A DNA stretch of 64,000 nucleotides from Azolla caroliniana (taxonomy: Eukaryota; Polypodiophyta): NCBI GenBank assembly GCA_043228905.1, contig JBHGNT010000012.1, positions 2,232,001-2,296,000 of the forward strand. The letters run 5' to 3'. Below the pieces are notes generated by a model. It did no database searches, was not told the DNA's origin, and worked only from the letters and a program-made list of their open reading frames with translations. Positions within the stretch are counted from its first letter, which is position 1, and each line of letters opens with the position of its first letter. Position numbers and translations under genes: made by a program. Below, piece by piece: positions 1 through 11,369 of this stretch.

Positions 1-421
1 GGGTTGATATGCCATTCATAGGGGAGTTTGTGAGGCAACTAGAGGAGCTTGTTGGCCTTCATGATTATCATGAATCGGAATCCTCAACAACGGATCCTCA
101 AAAGAATTCATGGAAGCATCCCTATGGATTTGATAGTGCCTCGAGAGAATCCTCCAATTGTTCTTCCTCTAATATTGCTTGTAATGTTCAACAATCATTT
201 GAATCACTTTGAGAGGGTAATAACATCATTTGTCATATAAACCAAATGAATAACTTTTATTGTGTCACTTATGCAACATTCCAATCTATAGGTCATAAAT
301 ATATTTGGAGGCTCATTATTATTATTAGGGTAGTGGGAAATGATTTTCTTATTTCCTAAAGTCGTATTCAAATTTGTTATCCAACCAAAAAGGGCTACCA
401 TCTTGGTGTCGGGGGCTAAAG
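1..421. other. AT-rich flank, interrupted by copia element A
   Basis: No gene is recognised here; a 67-codon open frame at 9-212 resembles nothing I know. The last ~35 bases (a GGGCTACCATCTT-like motif and then the GTCGGGGGCTAAAG block) match repeats elsewhere in the window, at about 20040 and 55578. They represent the left half of a dispersed repeat into which element A inserted. Confidence 0.5.
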
Positions 422-1064
422 TGTTGGGATTTTCGGTCCCTCCGGATGGGATGTCCGGAGATGAATGACGGCAAGCCTGGTTGCGGTTACGGAACCGGAG
501 GATGAAGAGTACCCGGTTACGGAGCCGGATGATGAAGACCCCGGCTACGGAGCCGGATGACGAAGACCCCGGCTACGGAGCCGGATGATGAATGTACCCG
601 GAGAGAGATCCGGATGCGGGGACATATTTGTGAATATGTTTGCCAAGGGCCCTTTGAGGCTATATTTGTAAATAGCCCGAAAGTCATATGTGTATAAATA
701 TGACTTAGGGCAAACAGTTTAGTCACTGTTGCTCATTTTCTGTTTTCCACTTAGAGAGAGTGAAGAGAGCAGCCGAGAGAGAGAGTGAGAGAGAGAAAGA
801 CGAAGAGGTCGTTGCCTCTGTGTATTACTGCCGCCTGTGGCGAAGACAGTGAGCTCAAGGTTGTTGCCTTGTGGCTTCACCATTGTACATCTCTGTTCAT
901 AGTGATAGTTGGAGTTTGAGGACTTTCGTGGTTTTTCCCATTTAGGGTTTTCCACGTAAAACATCCTGTGTACTTTTCTCTCTATTGTCTTCGTGTATTT
1001 TGTATTTCCTATTTTCTGTGAGTTGATCCTATTCCTCAGCTGTGGCCGAGCACCGTGTTCAACA
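422..1064 (+). repeat. 5' LTR of copia A
   Basis: 643 bp with TGTTG...CAACA ends. It contains tandem 28-bp units built on the hairpin CCGGCT-ACGG-AGCCGG (about 480-600), a TATA-like TATAAATA at 693-700, and a GA-rich leader (about 755-800). It ends 3 bp before the primer-binding site. Confidence 0.95.
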
Positions 1065-1067
1065 AAG

Positions 1068-1079
1068 TGGTATCAGAGC
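1068..1079 (+). other. Primer-binding site of copia A (initiator tRNA-Met)
   Basis: TGGTATCAGAGC directly after the 5' LTR is the standard plant copia primer-binding site, complementary to the 3' end of initiator tRNA-Met. Confidence 0.93.
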
Positions 1080-1095
1080 ACGGTTAACACAGAAA

Positions 1096-4000
1096 ATGGA
1101 AGGCGGCGGTAGTGGGCCTCCGGGCATGATGGTGTTGAACTCACAGAACTACGCCGATTGGAAGATAAAGATGGAAGACCTTCTCATCGTCCGAGACCTG
1201 TACGAACCGATCGACAATGCCGAGATACCCAAGGGGGTAATAGAGTCGGAGTGGAAGCTCCTGAACCGGAAAGCCATAGCGACGATCCGGCAATATGTAG
1301 ATGTAAGTGTTCTGCAACATGTGGCGAACGACACCAACGCATATGAGATGTGGAAGAAGCTGTCGGGCCTCTACGAGAGGAAGAATGCGTTGAACCGGAC
1401 CTCCCTGATGAGGAAGATAGTGAACCTCAAGTACCGGGACGGCGAGAATATGGTGGAACACGTGAGCACGTTCATGGGATTCGTGAACCAGCTTGCGGCG
1501 ATCAAGTTCCCATTGGAGGATGCAATGCAAGCCATCATTCTGATGTGTACATTGCCGGAAAGCTGGGAGAACTTGGTGGTGACTCTCAGCACCTCCTGCA
1601 CGGAAGATAACTTGTCCCTACAAACGGTAAAGACAAGTATTTTGAACGAAGAAGCGCGTCGGAGAGATAAAGAACCGGCCTCCGACTCGAAGGCGCTTCT
1701 TACCGAATCGGAACGGGGAAGACAATGGAACCGGAGTCCGCAAAGACGGGAGAAGTCGGGGACCCGGTCGCAGTCAAGAGGAAGACCCACATGCTTCCAC
1801 TGTGGGAAGCCGGGGCACATCCGGAAGAATTGTCGGCATTACCGAAAGGACAACGGAGCCGACGACACCGATTCGAAGAAGTCACCGGAGAGAAACGGTG
1901 CATACCGGGGAGCCACGGGCCGGAGAGGTCCGGATCGGCGAGGGCAGGACCGGAAAGGAACGACGGCACTCGCGGCAAGTGAGGAAGAAATCATGCTCAT
2001 CACCGAAGAAGGTGAACTAAACATTGCCGGCGATGAGACGACCTGGGTGGTCGATTCCGGAGCATCGTTCCACCTGACCCCGGAGAGAAGATACTTCTCA
2101 TCCTACACAGCCGGTGAGCTTGGCTATGTCCGGATGGGAAATGAAGGTACGTGCCGGATTGCCGGCATAGGAGACGTGTGGTTGACAACCTCGACCGGAT
2201 GCAAAATGCTGCCGAAGAATGTCCGACACGTTCCGGAGGTTCGATTGAACCTGATTTCGGCCGGGAGGCTAGACGATGAAGGCTACACAGGTAGCATCCG
2301 GAACGGCGTAATGAAGTTCAGCAAGGGGAGCCTGATAGTGGCTCGGGCCCGGAAAGTCAACACACTGTACCTTATGAATGCCCGGTTGTGTCCGGAAGAG
2401 TTGAACGTGGCAGCCGACACTGCCGGTGAGCTGTGGCACAAGAGACTGTGCCACATGAGTGAGAAGGGGATGAAGAGGCTTGCAGAAGACAACCTTATTC
2501 CAGTGAAGCATGTGCACCTGGAGAAGTGCACCGATTGCCTGGCCGGTAAACAGAACCGAACCTCCTTCCACTCAAGGCCACCGACGAGACGTAGTGTACC
2601 ATTGGAGTTGGTACACACTGATGTGTGTTAGGTAGAAACGAAGTCACATGGCGGAGCCCAGTACTTCGTAACATTCATAGATGACCATAGCCGGAAGCTG
2701 TGGATGGCACCGTTGAAGACAAAGGACCAAGTATTGTCCGTCTTCAAAGAACTCCACGCGAGAGTGGAAAGGGAATCCGGCAAGGAGCTGAAAGCGATAC
2801 GAGCGGATAACGGAGGGGAATACCGGGGGCAGTTCGAGGAGTACTGTCGCTCGAAGGGAATCCGGCTCGAGTTCACTGTGCCGAAGACGCCGGAACTGAA
2901 CGGGCTGGCCGAGAGGATGAACCGGACCATAATGGAGAGGGTCCGGAGTATGCTGGCGCATGCGAAATTACCCAAGGGGTTTTGGGCTGAGGCAATGTCG
3001 ACGGCGACATACGTGATAAACAGATCACCCTCAGTACCTTTGGACGGAGACACGCCGCAAAGAGTATGGACCGGTAGGGAAGTATCCTACCGGCATCTGA
3101 AGGTGTTCGGGTGTCTCGCATATGTGCATGTGGCAAAGGACCGGAGAGGAAAGCTAGACCCAAAGACCCGGCCATGCATATTCCTCGGTTACGGTGACGA
3201 CGAGTTCGGCTACCGAGTGTGGGACCCGGTCGACAAAAAGATATTCCGGAGTCGTGATATCATCTTCATGGAGGACAAGACACTCGCCAACTGGGAGTCG
3301 GAGAAGAAGATGAAGAGCTCCAAGTCGTCCGGTGAGGATCAACTCTACGAGGAGCAGTCCCGACCGGCAAGGGACCGGTTAGCACTCGAGGATCCGGCCG
3401 AAGACGGTGAAGAAACAGAACCGGCCGAGGAAGATGAAACTGATACCGGAACCGGCCCCGATCCCGAAATGGATTCGGATGAAGAGGAAACGGAGGAGCC
3501 GGTTACCGAAGCTCCGGAACGGAGATATCCTCTAAGAGAGAGAAGGGCCCCCCGGAGATTTCCGGAACCAGAGCACGTGCTGCTAACCGACGAGGGGGAG
3601 CCGGAGAGTTTTGAAGAAGCAAAGCTTGACACCCATAGCCGCAGGTGGTTAAGTGCCATGCAGGAGGAGATGGATTCCCTGCATGAGAACCACACATATG
3701 AACTTGTGGAGTTGCCGAAAGGAAAGCGGGCACTTCGAAACAAGTGGGTGTTCAAGCTGAAACCGGGAGATGCCGGAAACCCCCCGAGATACAAAGCCAG
3801 GATCGTGGTGAAGGGGTTTCAGCAGAAGAAGGGCGTCGACTTCGACGAGATATTTGCCCCGGTAGTGAAGATGACCTCCATCCGGACGGTGCTGAGCATA
3901 GCGGCAAGCATGAACCTCGAGGTAGAACAGATGGACGTGAAGACGGCATTCCTTCACGGTGACCTCGAAGAAGAGATCTACATGCAGCAACCGGAAGGAT

Positions 4001-4145
4001 TCGAGAAGAAAGGGAAGGAGCACCTGGTATGCCGGTTGAAGAAGAGCCTTTACGGACTGAAGCAGGCTCCCCGGCAATGGTACCGGAAGTTCGACTCTTT
4101 CATGACCGACGAAGGGTACCACAAAACGCAGTCCGATCACTGCGT
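1096..4145 (+). pseudogene. copia A gag-pol, 5' part (nonsense at 2629, truncated by element B)
   Basis: Retrotransposon polyprotein. The first ATG in the leader is 1096. Gag has a UBN2/Retrotran_gag_2 region and the zinc knuckle CFHCGKPGHIRKNC (CX2CX4HX4C). The protease signature VVDSGASFH follows. Then come the pre-integrase HX3H...CX2C block (WHKRLCHMS, CTDCLAG), the integrase core (D in HTDVC, D in RADNGGEY, E in NGLAERMNR) and the RT start (YKARIVVKGFQQ, QMDVKTAFLHGDL). The frame is continuous except for TAG at 2629-2631, where copy D has CAG (Gln). Coding sequence ends where element B enters, within the RT codons that follow DHC in copy D. The remaining RT/RNase H is at 17287-18298. Not expected to give functional protein. 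Confidence 0.95.
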
Positions 4146-4939
4146 TGTCGAGATTTTACGCAAGTGCGTGTGAAAACGAGGCGGGACCGCGGGGGTCTCG
4201 AACCAAAGAGCAAGCAAGGGAGGAGAAAGAGAGAGAACCGGCTACGCAGGACCGGGGATACGCAGGGACGCGGCCCTCAGCACGGAGAACGCGACAGACA
4301 CCGACACAGACCGTTGCGAATGACTAAATACGTATGTTAACAAAAATAAAATGGCTAGCACGACTACAACCCTCGATGGGGCGCAGGTTGGTTACAACCG
4401 AACAGGCCGGCGAACAGATGCCGATGCCTGTTCGCTTCGACGCACAAAGGGGGGGAGCAGGTCGGAGGTGCTGCCGGAAGCACTCGGGCGTTCCTCGAAA
4501 CAGCGCGAGCCTCCTCGGAGCCCTGCACAGAAAAGCTATGGAGCTCAGGAAGGAAGGAAACGGAGAGAGAGCGTCCGGAAACGGTCCGACAGCACTTCGT
4601 CCTCTCTCTGCCCCCCGCTGCCCCCGCAACAGCTCTTTCCTGCTCCTTATATAGGCCGTTGAGCAGGCCGTCCTGTCAGCTTTATTCCCTGTCCCCTTTG
4701 AACAGGGATCTCCTCTGTCCTTCACGCATCCGCGTAGTTACGCCGCCGACTCGTACAGTTCGCGCGCGTGACCGAAAAGGCTGTTCGCGCGGTCTTTGTC
4801 TCCACTCGTGTTAGGGCCCGTTCCTGCCGATTATCCTCCTAATTCGATTCTATGTACAACTTGGAGCGTGCGCGCGTGAAGAACCGGTTCCCACGCCTCG
4901 GTGCGCCGATTCCGCTTAGGGACGGTTTTCTTCACGACA
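4146..4939 (-). repeat. 3' LTR of gypsy B (left copy)
   Basis: The element lies on the minus strand, so this left copy is its 3' LTR. It contains a minus-strand TATA box (TATATAAGG, complement of 4645-4653) and a GGTTCGAGACC motif on the minus strand near 4195, similar to a pol III B box. It appears identical to 16493-17286. Confidence 0.95.
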
Positions 4940-4951
4940 TCCGCCCCCACC
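4940..4951 (-). other. Polypurine tract of gypsy B
   Basis: On the minus strand GGTGGGGGCGGA abuts the 3' LTR, the expected place for plus-strand DNA priming. Confidence 0.8.
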
Positions 4952-5010
4952 TAACCGCGCATCCTCCGGAATGCGCCAAGAGAGTTGGGACGGAGAAAAC
5001 CGGCCCGTCT

Positions 5011-6067
5011 TCATTCCTCGCCCGTCGGTTCTTCCTCGTTTTCGGATCGTTCGTCACTGCCGACTAGGAGAGCCGGGTCGGGCTCGTCGTCGTGTCGCTT
5101 CTTGAACGCTTTGATCCGCTTCCCTGCAACCGGTATCGCCATTCTCGTGCCGTCGAGTTCCGCCAGGTGATATGTCCCGTTGCCATTGGCGCTCCGTACC
5201 GCGTAAGGCCCAAACCACCTTCGTGCGAACTTCCGTGTAGCTCGGTGCTGGTTGTCGAGGCTGCTGTCGTAGACGAGCACCCAGTCACCTTCTTCGATCT
5301 TCTTTGGTCGGAGCCGGTGCATTCGGTCGAACCTGGCTTTGTTCTTTGCCCTCGCCACCCGGAGCCTCTCCGTAGCCAGTTCCACGTCCTCCGGTCTCCG
5401 CTCGAGCTGTCGTATGCGCGCGGCCAACAACTCCTCCCGGCTCATCTCGTCCCGCCAGGCGACCGTTGCCCACGAGGAGATCGTCCGTTCCATCGGCATG
5501 ACCGGCTTCTGGCCGAACATGAGCTCCGTCGGCATGTACCCGGTTACCGAACTGTGCGTGGTCCGGTCTGCCCACAAGGCATAAGGCAGCAGTCGCGGCC
5601 AGTTACCGACTTGGCCTCCGCACGCCCGAACCAACACCTTGACGATCGGCCCGTGTCCGCGCTCCACCTTCCCATTCGCCTCCGGATTGTACGCAGTGGT
5701 GAGCGAGAGCTTAACTCCGAGCCGGTCGAACAGCTCCGCGGCTTCTTCGGTGTCCAACTCCCCTCGATCAGCCACGATCTTCCCGACGCACCCGTACTGG
5801 CATATCACGTCCTCGATTAGGAACCGACATACGGCCGCGGTTGTTTTGTTCGGGAGGGCTCGGCCCTCCACCTGGTTCGTCAGATCCTCCCGTGCTAGGA
5901 CCAGGTACCGCATCTGTCCTACCCCCATTGGCATCGTCACCAGATCTACCATCCATTTGAAGTGGATGGTTGGAGGGTACGTAGGGTGAAGCTCGTCCCG
6001 GTGTCGGACTATGGAGTGCATCTGACAGCTCTCGCAAGTTGTCACGAACCGATGCACGTCCTGGTAC
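5011..6067 (-). CDS. gypsy B pol, 3' part: integrase core and C-terminus
   Basis: Continuation of B's pol beyond the C insertion. The first residues hold the second half of the HHCC zinc finger (CESCQMH). The catalytic core follows, with Asp in FKWMVDLV, Asp in IVADRGELD and Glu in EANGKVERGHG, giving a complete D,D,E set. The C-terminal part contains RFDRMHRLRPKKIEEGDWVLVYD, typical of gypsy integrase tails, and ends with an acidic stretch (ERSENEEEPTGEE). No chromodomain is visible. The start is not a real initiation site: the frame is the downstream half of a gene broken by element C, with GGTAC of the target duplication at 6063-6067. Confidence 0.9.
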
Positions 6068-6134
6068 TGTCATAACTAGACTCGAACCCATAACCTTTTG
6101 TTATACGGGTCGAGACTTTACCATTAGGTTATGA
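6068..6134 (-). other. Antisense tRNA-like segment at the LTR start
   Basis: Read on the minus strand it begins TCATAAC and ends GTTATGA, a 7-bp acceptor-like pairing. It contains an A-box-like AATGGTAAAG and a B-box-like GGTTCGAGTCT about 40 nt downstream. The T-arm stem is too short for a working tRNA, and an alternative hairpin pairs ACCCATAAC with GTTATACGGGT. It is repeated in the 3' LTR (11370-11436). Probably a tRNA-derived relic or a dyad regulatory element. Confidence 0.45.
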
Positions 6135-6200
6135 ATTGTAATTTGAAGGATATTATTTTCATTTAGGTTTTATTGGGAAATTGATGTATATTCCAGATTT

Positions 6201-6238
6201 CTCTGGAACATTCTAGAAACTTCAGGAGTATTCCTGAA
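6201..6238 (+). promoter_or_regulatory. Heat-shock element array in the LTR
   Basis: Eight contiguous 5-bp units alternate in orientation: CTC, GAA, TTC, GAA, TTC, GAG, TTC, GAA, each spaced by 2 nt. Six of eight are exact. The core 6206-6223 matches GAAnnTTCnnGAAnnTTC perfectly, the consensus bound by heat-shock factor trimers. It ends 5 bp before the TATA box and recurs at 11503-11540. Confidence 0.75.
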
Positions 6239-6243
6239 GACAC

Positions 6244-6250
6244 TATAAAA
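6244..6250 (+). promoter_or_regulatory. TATA box of chromovirus C
   Basis: TATAAAA, with transcription expected about 30-33 nt downstream, near 6274-6277. That position coincides with the first base of the 12-mer complementary to the primer-binding site. Confidence 0.8.
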
Positions 6251-6357
6251 GGAGGCGCAAGGCATTAGTTCGAACCAAATCGGTTCAACGCCAGTCTTAA
6301 GCCTTCTAACTACTGTTGTATATCTTCCTTCATATAATACATATATCTTTCGCATCA

Positions 6358-6407
<50 letters not shown>

Positions 6408-6542
6408 ACTCATTCCTTCTCTCAAAGTTTGACACCTCTCATAGTACTAATCCTTCTCTGTCTTAGTACTATTCCCCGACAATAGTACTAATCCTTCTTT
6501 TAGTACTAATTCCTTCTCTGCCTTAATAGAGTTCCTGACAGT

Positions 6543-6554
6543 TTGAACCGATTT
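6543..6554 (+). other. Self-primer binding site of chromovirus C
   Basis: TTGAACCGATTT, two bases after the LTR end, is the exact reverse complement of 6277-6288 (AAATCGGTTCAA) in the same LTR. That 12-mer lies at the predicted 5' end of the RNA. Tf1-type elements prime reverse transcription with the first ~11 nt of their own RNA, and the geometry here is the same. No TGG typical of a tRNA primer site is present. Confidence 0.75.
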
Positions 6555-6623
6555 TGGGTGCCTGTCTGGTCTTTTCTCTCCCTCCTTTCCTATTAGTCTC
6601 TTATTTCCCTTTTCCTTCATCCC

Positions 6624-7793
6624 ATGGCCACCGTTAGCGCTGAAGAGTATCAATCCGTTTTCTCGGAATTTCAATGCTTGAAAGAGAAGTTTCATGCTTT
6701 GGAACAAGAAAATCAACGCTTGTTGGGGGATCTTCAGCAAATTTCCTTAGAAAAGCAGCAAACGCAACAACATCATGGGGAACTTGCGTTACGCGTGCAA
6801 CAACTCGAAGCAACCATCGTAGCAATGCAACAACAAGGGCACGGAGCACAAGGGATTCATAAAGAACCCAAGATTGGCCTTCCCACGAAGTTCGATGGAA
6901 CGCGATCGCAGTTTAGAGGGTTTCTTAACCAGGTACGGTTAGTTATTCAAATGCATCCGTCCCGATATCCCACCGATGCATCACGAGTGGGTTTAGTAGG
7001 CACGTTGTTAAATGGCTCAGCATTAGCATGGTTCGCTCCGCTACTAGAAAAGGAATCTCCAGTACTAAATAATTTTGAAGAATTCATAAGTGAGTTTAAA
7101 GCATGTTTTGGAGATACTGACAGCATAAGGACTGCAATCAACAAAATCCGGCGATTACGCCAAGGTGACCGTCCAGCCTCCGCATATGCTGCAGATTTCC
7201 GCCTACTCGCCGCCGATATCCCCTGGGATGATCAAGCATTGATGGAGCAGTTCCGCTATGGTCTACGCAACGATGTCAAGGATTTACTCTTGACTTTCCC
7301 TGAAGAGCCAAAATCATTAACAGAAGCAATCAGTCGAGCGGTCAGATGTGACAACCGCCTCTTCGAGCGACGTTCGGAACGACAATTTCAGATGCCGAGG
7401 GCAAGATCCGAGCCTACCTATGCCTCAGTGGTAGCGAAACCTTTTCAAAGGGAGTCACATAATGCGCCTCCAGTAAGTACTCCAACTCCAATGGAAATTG
7501 ACACTACACGTCGTCGTGGGCCGCTATCGGAGGAGGAAAAGCAACGACGCCGAACAAACCGATTATGCCTTTATTGCGGTGGACCAGGGCATATCGCGAT
7601 AAACTGTCCCCATAGACCAAGAAGGCAGGTAAACCAAGTCGTTGTTAGTTCTGACTATACTAAACCCGAGTCTATTTCAGTAGGAATCTCTGATAGTCCT
7701 CATAGTCATAATAGTCCTAATAGTACTAATAGTCCGAATCTCGCAAACAAATTTGATGTCCTTAGCCAATTAGAAGAAGAGTTAAACGACTAA
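6624..7793 (+). CDS. gag: chromovirus C Gag
   Basis: Structural protein of 389 aa. It starts at an ATG in good context (CCCATGG). The N-terminal ~90 residues form a predicted coiled coil (FQCLKEKFHALEQENQRLL and glutamine-rich heptads). A Retrotrans_gag/PEG10-like capsid region follows (about residues 90-250: FRGFLNQVRLVI, GLVGTLLNGSALAWFAPL, LRQGDRPASAYAADFRLLA). One zinc knuckle, CLYCGGPGHIAINC (CX2CX4HX4C), lies near residue 315. The frame is intact. Its last codons overlap pol by 28 nt in the -1 frame and contain the slippery site G TTA AAC, so Gag is the default product and Gag-Pol the frameshift product. Confidence 0.93.
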   Translation: MATVSAEEYQSVFSEFQCLKEKFHALEQENQRLLGDLQQISLEKQQTQQHHGELALRVQQLEATIVAMQQQGHGAQGIHKEPKIGLPTKFDGTRSQFRGFLNQVRLVIQMHPSRYPTDASRVGLVGTLLNGSALAWFAPLLEKESPVLNNFEEFISEFKACFGDTDSIRTAINKIRRLRQGDRPASAYAADFRLLAADIPWDDQALMEQFRYGLRNDVKDLLLTFPEEPKSLTEAISRAVRCDNRLFERRSERQFQMPRARSEPTYASVVAKPFQRESHNAPPVSTPTPMEIDTTRRRGPLSEEEKQRRRTNRLCLYCGGPGHIAINCPHRPRRQVNQVVVSSDYTKPESISVGISDSPHSHNSPNSTNSPNLANKFDVLSQLEEELND

Positions 7794-10700
7794 GTCCAGC
7801 CAAAATAGGAGCCGTTTGGTTGGACAGCCCTAGATCTGTGCAGCCCATTAGTGGTTCCATTCCCTCTAAGCAAGTTAGTGATGTGTTCGTAGCCCAAGTA
7901 GCAGTTAGTACTAAAAGTACCCCTCCAGTACATACCTTAGCCCTTCTAGATTCCGGAGCTAATTCTTGCTTCATGGATAGGAATTTTGCCCGAGCTCATC
8001 AGATATCTCTCAGAAAGCTCCCATGTCCAGCCTCAGTAGTAGTCATTGATGGTCGTCCCATTGCTTCTGGTAATATCATAGAAGAGTCGGAACCCGTTAA
8101 TATTGTCCTAGATAACTTAACATGTGTAGTATCATTTAATATTATTAGTATTCCAGAACATCCCATAGTTTTAGGATTACCATGGTTCGAGTTACATAAC
8201 CCAGACATAGATTGGAGGACAAGGGAAATCCGGTTGCGACAAACCCAAGGATCTACTCAGAAGGTTGCAACCATTTCGCTACGTCAGTTGCGTGAGGAAG
8301 GGCGCAAGGAGGAAATGTTTCTCTTCGCAATATCAGTACAACCCTCCAGCACCACCAAAGAGGAGTCCACCGTTCAACTTCCCGAGAAGTATCGTCAGTA
8401 TGCTGATGTGTTCGATAAAGTACAAGCCAACACACTTCCTCATCATCGGCCGTACGATTGCGCCATCGACTTACAACCGGGAAAAGAGCCGCCATGGGGG
8501 CCGATCTACAATTTGTTACCAACCGAGCTAGAAGTCCTTCGAGCCTATATAGAGGAGAATTTGGAGAACGGTTTCATTCGGCATTCGAAATCTCCAGCCG
8601 GCGCACCCATTTTCTTCGTCAAGAAAAAAGATGGCTCGCTTCGACTCGTTGTAGATTACCGTGGCTTGAATAAGGTCACAGTAAGAAATAGGTATGCTCT
8701 TCCCCTTATCTCAAGTCTTTTAGAACGGATCAACGGTGCCAGGTTCTTCACAAAGATCGACTTACGAGGAGCCTATAACCTCGTACGGATCCGACCAGGA
8801 GATGAATGGAAGACCGCGTTTCGCACCAGATATGGGCACTTCGAGTATACGGTCATGCCGTTCGGACTCACTAATGCGCCGGCAGTCTTCCAGCACATGG
8901 CGAATGATATATTTCGAGATCTCCTGGATGATTTTTTGATCATCTATTTGGATGATCTACTGGTTTATTCAAAGACCCAAGAAGAACATGATTCTCATGT
9001 ACTATTAGTACTAAAACGACTTCGAGAACATGGTCTGTATGCAAAGTTAGAGAAATGTAGTTTCGGGTGCAACCAAGTGGAGTTTCTCGGCTATGTCATC
9101 TCCTCAGAAGGCATATCTATGGACCCAGCCAAGGTCAAAACGGTGATAGAATGGCACACTCCGCGTTCGGTGCGGGATGTGCAATGCTTCCTAGGCTTTG
9201 CAAATTTTTACCGGAAGTTCATACAAAATTACTCAAAAATTGTGCTGCCTCTCACACAGCTCACCAGGAAGGGACAATCATTCATTTGGTCTAAAGAGAC
9301 GGACATGGCTTTCGAGAGTCTTAAGAAGGCGTTTACATCAGCTCCAATTTTAGGTCATGTGGATCCGGAAAAACCATTCATTATCGAAGCTGACGCATCG
9401 GATTTCGCATTGGGGAGCATTCTGTCACAACAGGGTAACGACGAGAAGCTACATCCTGTGGCTTTCCACTCCCGTAAGTTTGACGCCGCCGAAATCAACT
9501 ACGAAATTCATGATAAAGAGCTATTAGCAATAGTTGATTCTTTTATGCAATGGAGGCATTTCCTGGAGGGATCTCCTCATCAGGTCACTGTATTCAGTGA
9601 TCACAAGAACCTTGCCTACTTTCAAGATGCTCGTGTACTGAATCGACGTCAAGCTCGGTGGGCCCACTTCCTCACACGCTTCGACTTCAAAATTACATAT
9701 CGTCCGGGGAAGCACCAAGGGAAGGCAGATGCATTATCACGGCGTTCGTATCTAACACCACGTCCCGGTGAGCCAGCTTTCGATAACCAGAAGCAAGTAA
9801 TCTTGGGTCCAGCACGACTGCAAGCAGCACAGGTCTTTGACATGCCCGTGGATTCCGACATTACCAATACTATACGTGAGGACTTGAAGACTGACGCTTT
9901 CGCCCAAGCTATACTAGCACAAATTGACCCCTCTCGAGCGTCATGTTCACAATCACAATCACCAGGTACGGATTATCGGCAATTCAAATACTGTGATGGA
10001 TTACTCTTCTTTAAAGAACTTTTGTATGTTCCTAATGGTTCTTGCCGCCTTCGAGTAGTACAAAACTGCCATGACACATATACAGCAGGACATTTTGGTA
10101 GTACTAAAACATTAGATTTAGTACAACGATCATTCTGGTGGCCCCGTATGCAACAATTTGTCGAAGATTTTGTTCGGACTTGCGATACATGCTGCAGAGC
10201 GAAAATGCCAAGACATCATCCATATGGTTTATTAGAACCATTACCAATTCCAAGCAAGCCATGGCAATCCATTGCTCTTGACTTCATTACAGATCTTCCA
10301 GTCTCTAAGGGATTCAGTGCGATTCTCACAGTGGTGGATCGATATACGAAGATGGCTCATTTCTTACCATGTACTAAAGAAATATCTAGTGAAGACACCG
10401 CCGAAATTGTCATGCGGGAAGTATGTCGGCATCATGGACTCCCTGATAATATCATCAGCGATCATGGACCCCAGTTTGTGTCAAAATTCTGGAAGCACCT
10501 TTTTAAAATGTTGAAGGTCACTTGTAACCTCTCCTCCGGCTACCACCCACAAACCGACGGTCAAGCCGAACGAACAAATCAAACACTGGAGCAGTATCTG
10601 CGGTGCTTTCTCAACTATCATCAGAATGACTGGGCAGATATTCTTCAGTTCGCCGAATTTGCTTATAATAACACTATCCACGCATCGACTAAAGTCACGC

Positions 10701-11369
10701 CATTCTACGCTTATACGGGATATCATCCCCGGTGGTGTGTCCTTGAAACCCCAGAAGTGTCCACAAATCCTTGCGCGGAGGATCGTTTGGAGCGGATACG
10801 CAAGATACAAGCGGATTTATCTACTCAACTCCAGCAAGCTCAACAATCACACAAGGACTACGCAGATCGTCATCGACTTCCATCCAGTTTTAACATTGGA
10901 GATCGGGTGTGGCTGCTACGACGACACATCAAGACTACTCGCCCATGTGAGAAGTTGGATTATCGCCGATTAGGTCCTTTCCGTATTATCGGGAAGATTA
11001 ATGATGTCGCTTTTCGTCTCGAGCTACCTCCGCAACTTCGGATACATCCGGTGTTTCATAGTTCTCTCCTCGAACCCTATCACGAGAGCACTATCCCAGG
11101 ACGTACTATACAACCACCACCTCCTATCGAGCTCGAAGATGGACCTGAGTATGAGGTCGCTGCCATCCTCGATTCCAAGATTGTTCGCAACAAGCTCTAC
11201 TATCTAGTCGATTGGCTAGGATATAGTCCCAGCGAGCGTACTTGGGAACCGATCGAGAATGTGACCAATGCTCGTGCTCTTCTAGAAGACTTCCATCGAC
11301 GATATCCCGAGAAACCGGGTCCTCAAACCAAAACGACTCGTGGAACTCGTCGTTTTAAAGGGGGGATAG

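Larger units (their letters stand above)
6068..6540 (+). repeat. 5' LTR of chromovirus C
   Basis: 473 bp. In order: a 67-bp antisense tRNA-like or dyad segment (6068-6134), a heat-shock-element array (6201-6238), a TATA box (6244-6250), a predicted transcript start near 6277, a CT microsatellite (about 6362-6402) and several AGTACTA motifs in U5. Confidence 0.95.

Noticed and set aside
1042-1095. Start of copia gag at 1042
   Set aside because: That position is a GTG inside the LTR and upstream of the primer site; the first ATG is at 1096.
6068-6134. Functional tRNA gene on the minus strand
   Set aside because: The T-stem is only about 3 bp and no convincing anticodon stem forms; kept only as tRNA-like.
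7820-7822. Independent start of chromovirus C pol at 7820
   Set aside because: The codon is TTG, the frame is open upstream to 7766, and a frameshift signal explains expression.
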